Below, in pieces: positions 5,810 to 8,281 of a DNA stretch of 8,281 bases (position 1 is its first letter; every line of letters starts with the position of its first letter). Source of the stretch: an uncultured Rhodospirillales bacterium (GTDB lineage: Bacteria; Pseudomonadota; Alphaproteobacteria; Acetobacterales; Acetobacteraceae); assembly GCA_903904805.1 (NCBI GenBank), contig CAIVDX010000572.1:1-8281 (forward strand), read 5' to 3'. A program made the translations under genes and the position numbers. Under the pieces are notes generated by a model, which saw only the letters and a list, made by a program, of their open reading frames with translations, was not told the DNA's origin and searched no databases.

Positions 5810-6463
5810 ATGGATTTCGATTTTGCCCTTTTTCTGGCCTCGCTGCCGGCGCTGCTGCGTGGTGCATTGACCACACTCTGGCTGGCGGCGGCGGCGATCG
5901 TGCTGGCGATGGTGATCGGCGTGCTCGGTGGGCTGGCTCGGGTCAGCGGGCTGCGGGCGCTCTCGGTCGCGGCGTTGCTCTACACCACCATCATGCGCGG
6001 CGTGCCGCTGCTGGTGACCTTGCTGTTCCTCTATTACGGCCTGCCCTCGATGGGCATCCTGCTGGATGCGCCGACAGTCGGGATCACCGCGCTGGCGATC
6101 ACCTCAGGCGCCTATGTGACGGAGATCGTGCGCGCCGGTATCCAGTCGATCGACCGCGGGCAGATGCGCGCGGCGCGGGCGCTGGGCATGTCGAACGGGT
6201 TGGCGATGCGCCGCATTGTGCTGCCGCAGGCGTTGCGGCGGGTGCTGCCGCCGCTCACCTCCGAGGCGATCACGCTGTTGAAGAACACCGCGCTGGTGTC
6301 GGTCATCGCGATCCCCGATCTGCTGCGCGCGGGCACCGACATCATGACCTGGCGCGCCAACACCTTCAGCCCGTTCGCCGGCGTGGCGCTGATCTACCTG
6401 GCGATGACGCTGCCGCTGGTGGCCTTCAACTCCTGGCTTGAATCACGATGGGATCTGCGATGA
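5810..6463 (+). CDS. Polar amino-acid ABC transporter permease (HisM/GlnP type)
   Basis: The 217-residue integral membrane protein fits the HAAT family of amino-acid import permeases, usually 215-240 residues with five transmembrane helices. Hydrophobic segments are at about 17-43, 50-76, 87-106, 155-170 and 187-207. Family landmarks are RGVPLLVTLLFLYYGLP (63-79), SGAYVTEIVRAGIQSI (99-114) and the cytoplasmic EAA loop QMRAARALGMSNGLAMRR, then IVLPQALRRVLPPL, at about 118-149, which docks onto the ATPase, followed by LLKNTALVSVIAIPDLL (156-172). All are intact. In this family two such permeases often pair, but only one is seen here, so it may work as a homodimer or its partner lies beyond the edge. 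The ATG at 5810 has only a weak CGGG before it. The stop overlaps the next gene's ATG by 4 nt, so the two are coupled. It probably moves a polar amino acid or similar N-rich solute. Confidence 0.9.
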   Translation: MDFDFALFLASLPALLRGALTTLWLAAAAIVLAMVIGVLGGLARVSGLRALSVAALLYTTIMRGVPLLVTLLFLYYGLPSMGILLDAPTVGITALAITSGAYVTEIVRAGIQSIDRGQMRAARALGMSNGLAMRRIVLPQALRRVLPPLTSEAITLLKNTALVSVIAIPDLLRAGTDIMTWRANTFSPFAGVALIYLAMTLPLVAFNSWLESRWDLR

Positions 6464-7713
6464 GCACGACTTTGTTTCGCCGCGCCACGCTGCTGGCCGG
6501 CGGCGACTGGACCGCCCGCGCGGGGGTGGATGTGCTGGTCCGCGACGGGGTGATTGCCGCGATCGGGCCTGATCTGCCCGCGCCCGATGATGCCGAAACG
6601 ATCGCCGCCGATGGCCTGCTGCTCACCCCGGCCTTCGACAATGCACACACCCACTCGCCAGAGGCGCTGGCGCGTGGGCGCGCACCGATGGCGCGACTGG
6701 ATGAGTGGCTCTCGGTGGCTTATCAGGGCGGCATCGATGCGCTTGGGGAACGTGGCATTCATGCCGCCATCGCCTCGGCCGCGGCGGATTGCATCCGCGG
6801 TGGCGCGGTGTCGGTCACCGACCATTTCCGCCAGGTGCCGCCGCGCGTCGAATCGGTGCGCGCCGCCGCCGCGGCATGGGCCGCCAGCGGGCTGCGCGCG
6901 CGCATCGCGGTGCTGATGCGAGACGGCGCGATGCCGGATGGCACAGCCTTGCCGGATGCGCGTGCGCTGCTCGATCTGATGCGGGCCTGTCTGGCAGAGA
7001 GCATGTCGGGCGTGGCGCTCGGCATCGGCCCCTCCGCCCCGCAGCGCTGCAGCGACGATCTGCTGCGCGGGGCGGCGGAGCTGGCCCGGCAGGCCGGCAG
7101 TTTCGTGCATCTGCATGTCTGTGAAACCGCCACCGACAAGGCGAATTGCCTTGCCCTGTATGGCATCTCGGCGATCGCGCATCTCGACGGGATCGGCGTG
7201 CTCGGCCCCGCCACCGAGCTTGCCCATTGCGTGCATATCGACGACGACGATCTCCGCCGTCTCGCGGCGACGGGCACGACGATGGTGCATAATCCGGTGG
7301 CCAACATGCGGCTGGGCAGCGGTGTTGCGCCGATGGCGCGGGCGCTGGAGCTTGGCGTGCGGGTGCGCCTGGGCAGCGATGGGGCCGGCAGCAATGACAC
7401 GCAGAGCATGCTGGAGGCGACCAAGCTCGCCTGCTTCCTGCCGCGCGCCTCGGGGGCGGATCGCAGCTGGCTGAGCCCGGAACAAAGTCTCGACATCGCA
7501 ACGGGTGGCCAAGTGCTGCGGCACGGGGCGGTGGCGGACCTGCTCGCCTTCGATCTCACCGCGCCGGGATTTTCCGCGCTATCTCCAGCATCCTTGCTGG
7601 ACGAGATCGCCGCGCGGGTGGTGATGGCCGCGCGCGACCACGACATCGTGCATGTGATGGCGGGCGGAGAATTTCTGATGCGCGATCGCGGCGTGGCGGT
7701 GCGCGCACCGTGA
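6460..7713 (+). CDS. Metal-dependent amidohydrolase/deaminase (TRZ/ATZ-like)
   Basis: This 417-residue cytoplasmic enzyme is of the amidohydrolase superfamily, chlorohydrolase/cytosine-deaminase group (ATZ/TRZ, guanine and S-adenosylhomocysteine deaminases), which hydrolyse or deaminate C-N bonds with one metal ion. The metal and active-site motifs are in order: NAHTH (His63, His65), VHLHVCET (His219, Glu222), AHCVH (His256), VHNPVANMRLGSGVAP (276-291) and LGSDGAGSND (Asp307). The flanking N- and C-terminal beta strands are present. Residues 346-362 (IATGGQVLRHGAVADLL) are about a dozen shorter than the usual segment between the gly-gly helix and the ADL strand. ATG 6460 is chosen because it overlaps the permease TGA as ATGA and has GGGA six bases upstream; ATG 6448 lacks this. 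The context, between a permease and an ATPase gene for amino-acid uptake, implies it acts on the imported compound. The exact substrate is unknown. Confidence 0.87.
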   Translation: MSTTLFRRATLLAGGDWTARAGVDVLVRDGVIAAIGPDLPAPDDAETIAADGLLLTPAFDNAHTHSPEALARGRAPMARLDEWLSVAYQGGIDALGERGIHAAIASAAADCIRGGAVSVTDHFRQVPPRVESVRAAAAAWAASGLRARIAVLMRDGAMPDGTALPDARALLDLMRACLAESMSGVALGIGPSAPQRCSDDLLRGAAELARQAGSFVHLHVCETATDKANCLALYGISAIAHLDGIGVLGPATELAHCVHIDDDDLRRLAATGTTMVHNPVANMRLGSGVAPMARALELGVRVRLGSDGAGSNDTQSMLEATKLACFLPRASGADRSWLSPEQSLDIATGGQVLRHGAVADLLAFDLTAPGFSALSPASLLDEIAARVVMAARDHDIVHVMAGGEFLMRDRGVAVRAP

Positions 7714-8281
7714 CCGCGGCGATCCGCATCTGGAATCTGCAGAAATCCTTCGGCACCGTCGAGGTTCTGCGCGGCATCGATCTGGAGGTGGCGCGCGGCG
7801 AGGTGGTCTGCGTGATCGGGCCGTCGGGCTCGGGCAAGTCCACCTTGTTGCAATGTATCAATGGCCTGGAGCCCTTCGACGAGGGCGAGATCGAGGTCGG
7901 CGGCTCCTGCGTGGGATGGCAGAAGGCGCGGGGCGGAGCGCGCGCGCGGGTGCCCGAGCGGGAGATGGTGATGCTGCGGCGGCGCATCGGCATGGTGTTC
8001 CAGCAATTCAACCTGTTTCCGCATCTGAGCGTGCTGGGCAACGTGATGGAGGCGCCGGTGCAGGTGCTGCGCCAGCCACGCGCGCTTGCCGAAGCCAACG
8101 CGCGTGCGCTGCTCGACAAGGTTGGCCTTGGCCACCGTGCGGAAGCGCGCCCCTGGCAACTCTCGGGCGGCCAGCAGCAGCGCGTGGCGATCGCGCGCGC
8201 GCTGGCGATGCAGCCCGAGGCGATGCTGTTCGATGAGGCCACCTCGGCCCTCGACCCCGAACTGGTCGGCGAGGTCCTGGC
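7710..8281 (+). CDS. HisP-like amino-acid ABC transporter ATPase (3' partial)
   Basis: The frame opens at GTG 7710, whose bases overlap the amidohydrolase TGA (GTGA), and is still open at the window end after 190 codons. Family members run about 250 residues. Visible motifs are Walker A GPSGSGKST (37-45), Q-loop MVFQQFNLFPH (95-105), signature LSGGQQQRVAIARAL (151-165), Walker B AMLFDE (171-176) and D-loop SALD (179-182). The phrases NVMEAPVQVL (111-120) and ALDPELVGEVL (180-190), plus the insertion before the Q-loop, closely recall HisP of the His/Lys/Arg/ornithine transporter and its opine relatives, which hints at a cationic solute. It energises the permease two genes upstream. One deviation is FDEATSALD, where most relatives have FDEPTSALD; Ala is tolerated in other importers such as MetN. 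No nearer upstream start exists in this frame. Confidence 0.92.
   Translation, partial: MTAAIRIWNLQKSFGTVEVLRGIDLEVARGEVVCVIGPSGSGKSTLLQCINGLEPFDEGEIEVGGSCVGWQKARGGARARVPEREMVMLRRRIGMVFQQFNLFPHLSVLGNVMEAPVQVLRQPRALAEANARALLDKVGLGHRAEARPWQLSGGQQQRVAIARALAMQPEAMLFDEATSALDPELVGEVL

Noticed and set aside
6759..8159. Long minus-strand open frame (466 codons) opposite the amidohydrolase and ATPase genes
   Set aside because: Its translation is Arg/Ser/Pro-rich without domain motifs, while the plus strand carries unmistakable catalytic motifs; it is a GC-driven shadow frame.

Overview
This window comes from a very GC-rich bacterial chromosome. Codon third positions are mostly G or C, which is why long spurious open frames lie opposite most real genes. 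The OmpR/EnvZ-type two-component pair, the HisP-like ABC transporter genes and the general protein style suggest an alphaproteobacterium, plausibly Rhodospirillales/Acetobacteraceae. That placement is inference from style and was not tested by a search. I see no tRNA, rRNA, CRISPR array, insertion sequence or phage gene.

Layout. Positions 1-105 are the tail of an unidentified plus-strand gene. A small hotdog-fold (PaaI-type) thioesterase follows at 245-652. Two translationally coupled, unrecognised genes read leftward from 2944 to 753 and end in a compact intrinsic terminator that overlaps the last stop codon. Next, also leftward, is a small secreted Met/His/Gly/Pro-rich protein (3468-3022). 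It is divergent from a rightward two-component system: a response regulator (3596-4315) and a membrane histidine kinase (4325-5674). The 127-bp divergent gap holds a TGCAAC-N4-TGCAAC direct repeat with 10-bp phasing, the layout expected of an OmpR-family operator. After a 135-bp gap with a 17-bp tandem repeat comes a rightward operon that continues past the window edge: an amino-acid ABC permease (5810-6463), a metal-dependent amidohydrolase/deaminase (6460-7713) and a HisP-like ABC ATPase (7710 onward). Consecutive genes in it overlap by 4 nt.

How the genes work together. The kinase, regulator and secreted protein look like one envelope-sensing module: the secreted protein is a likely target or accessory of the kinase, by analogy with CpxP beside CpxRA. 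The last operon couples uptake of a polar, probably cationic or N-rich small molecule to its hydrolysis or deamination in the cytoplasm. The substrate-binding protein is not in this window. The points most worth following up are the divergent operator region, the Met/His-rich protein, the amidohydrolase inside a transporter operon, and the paired orphan genes.
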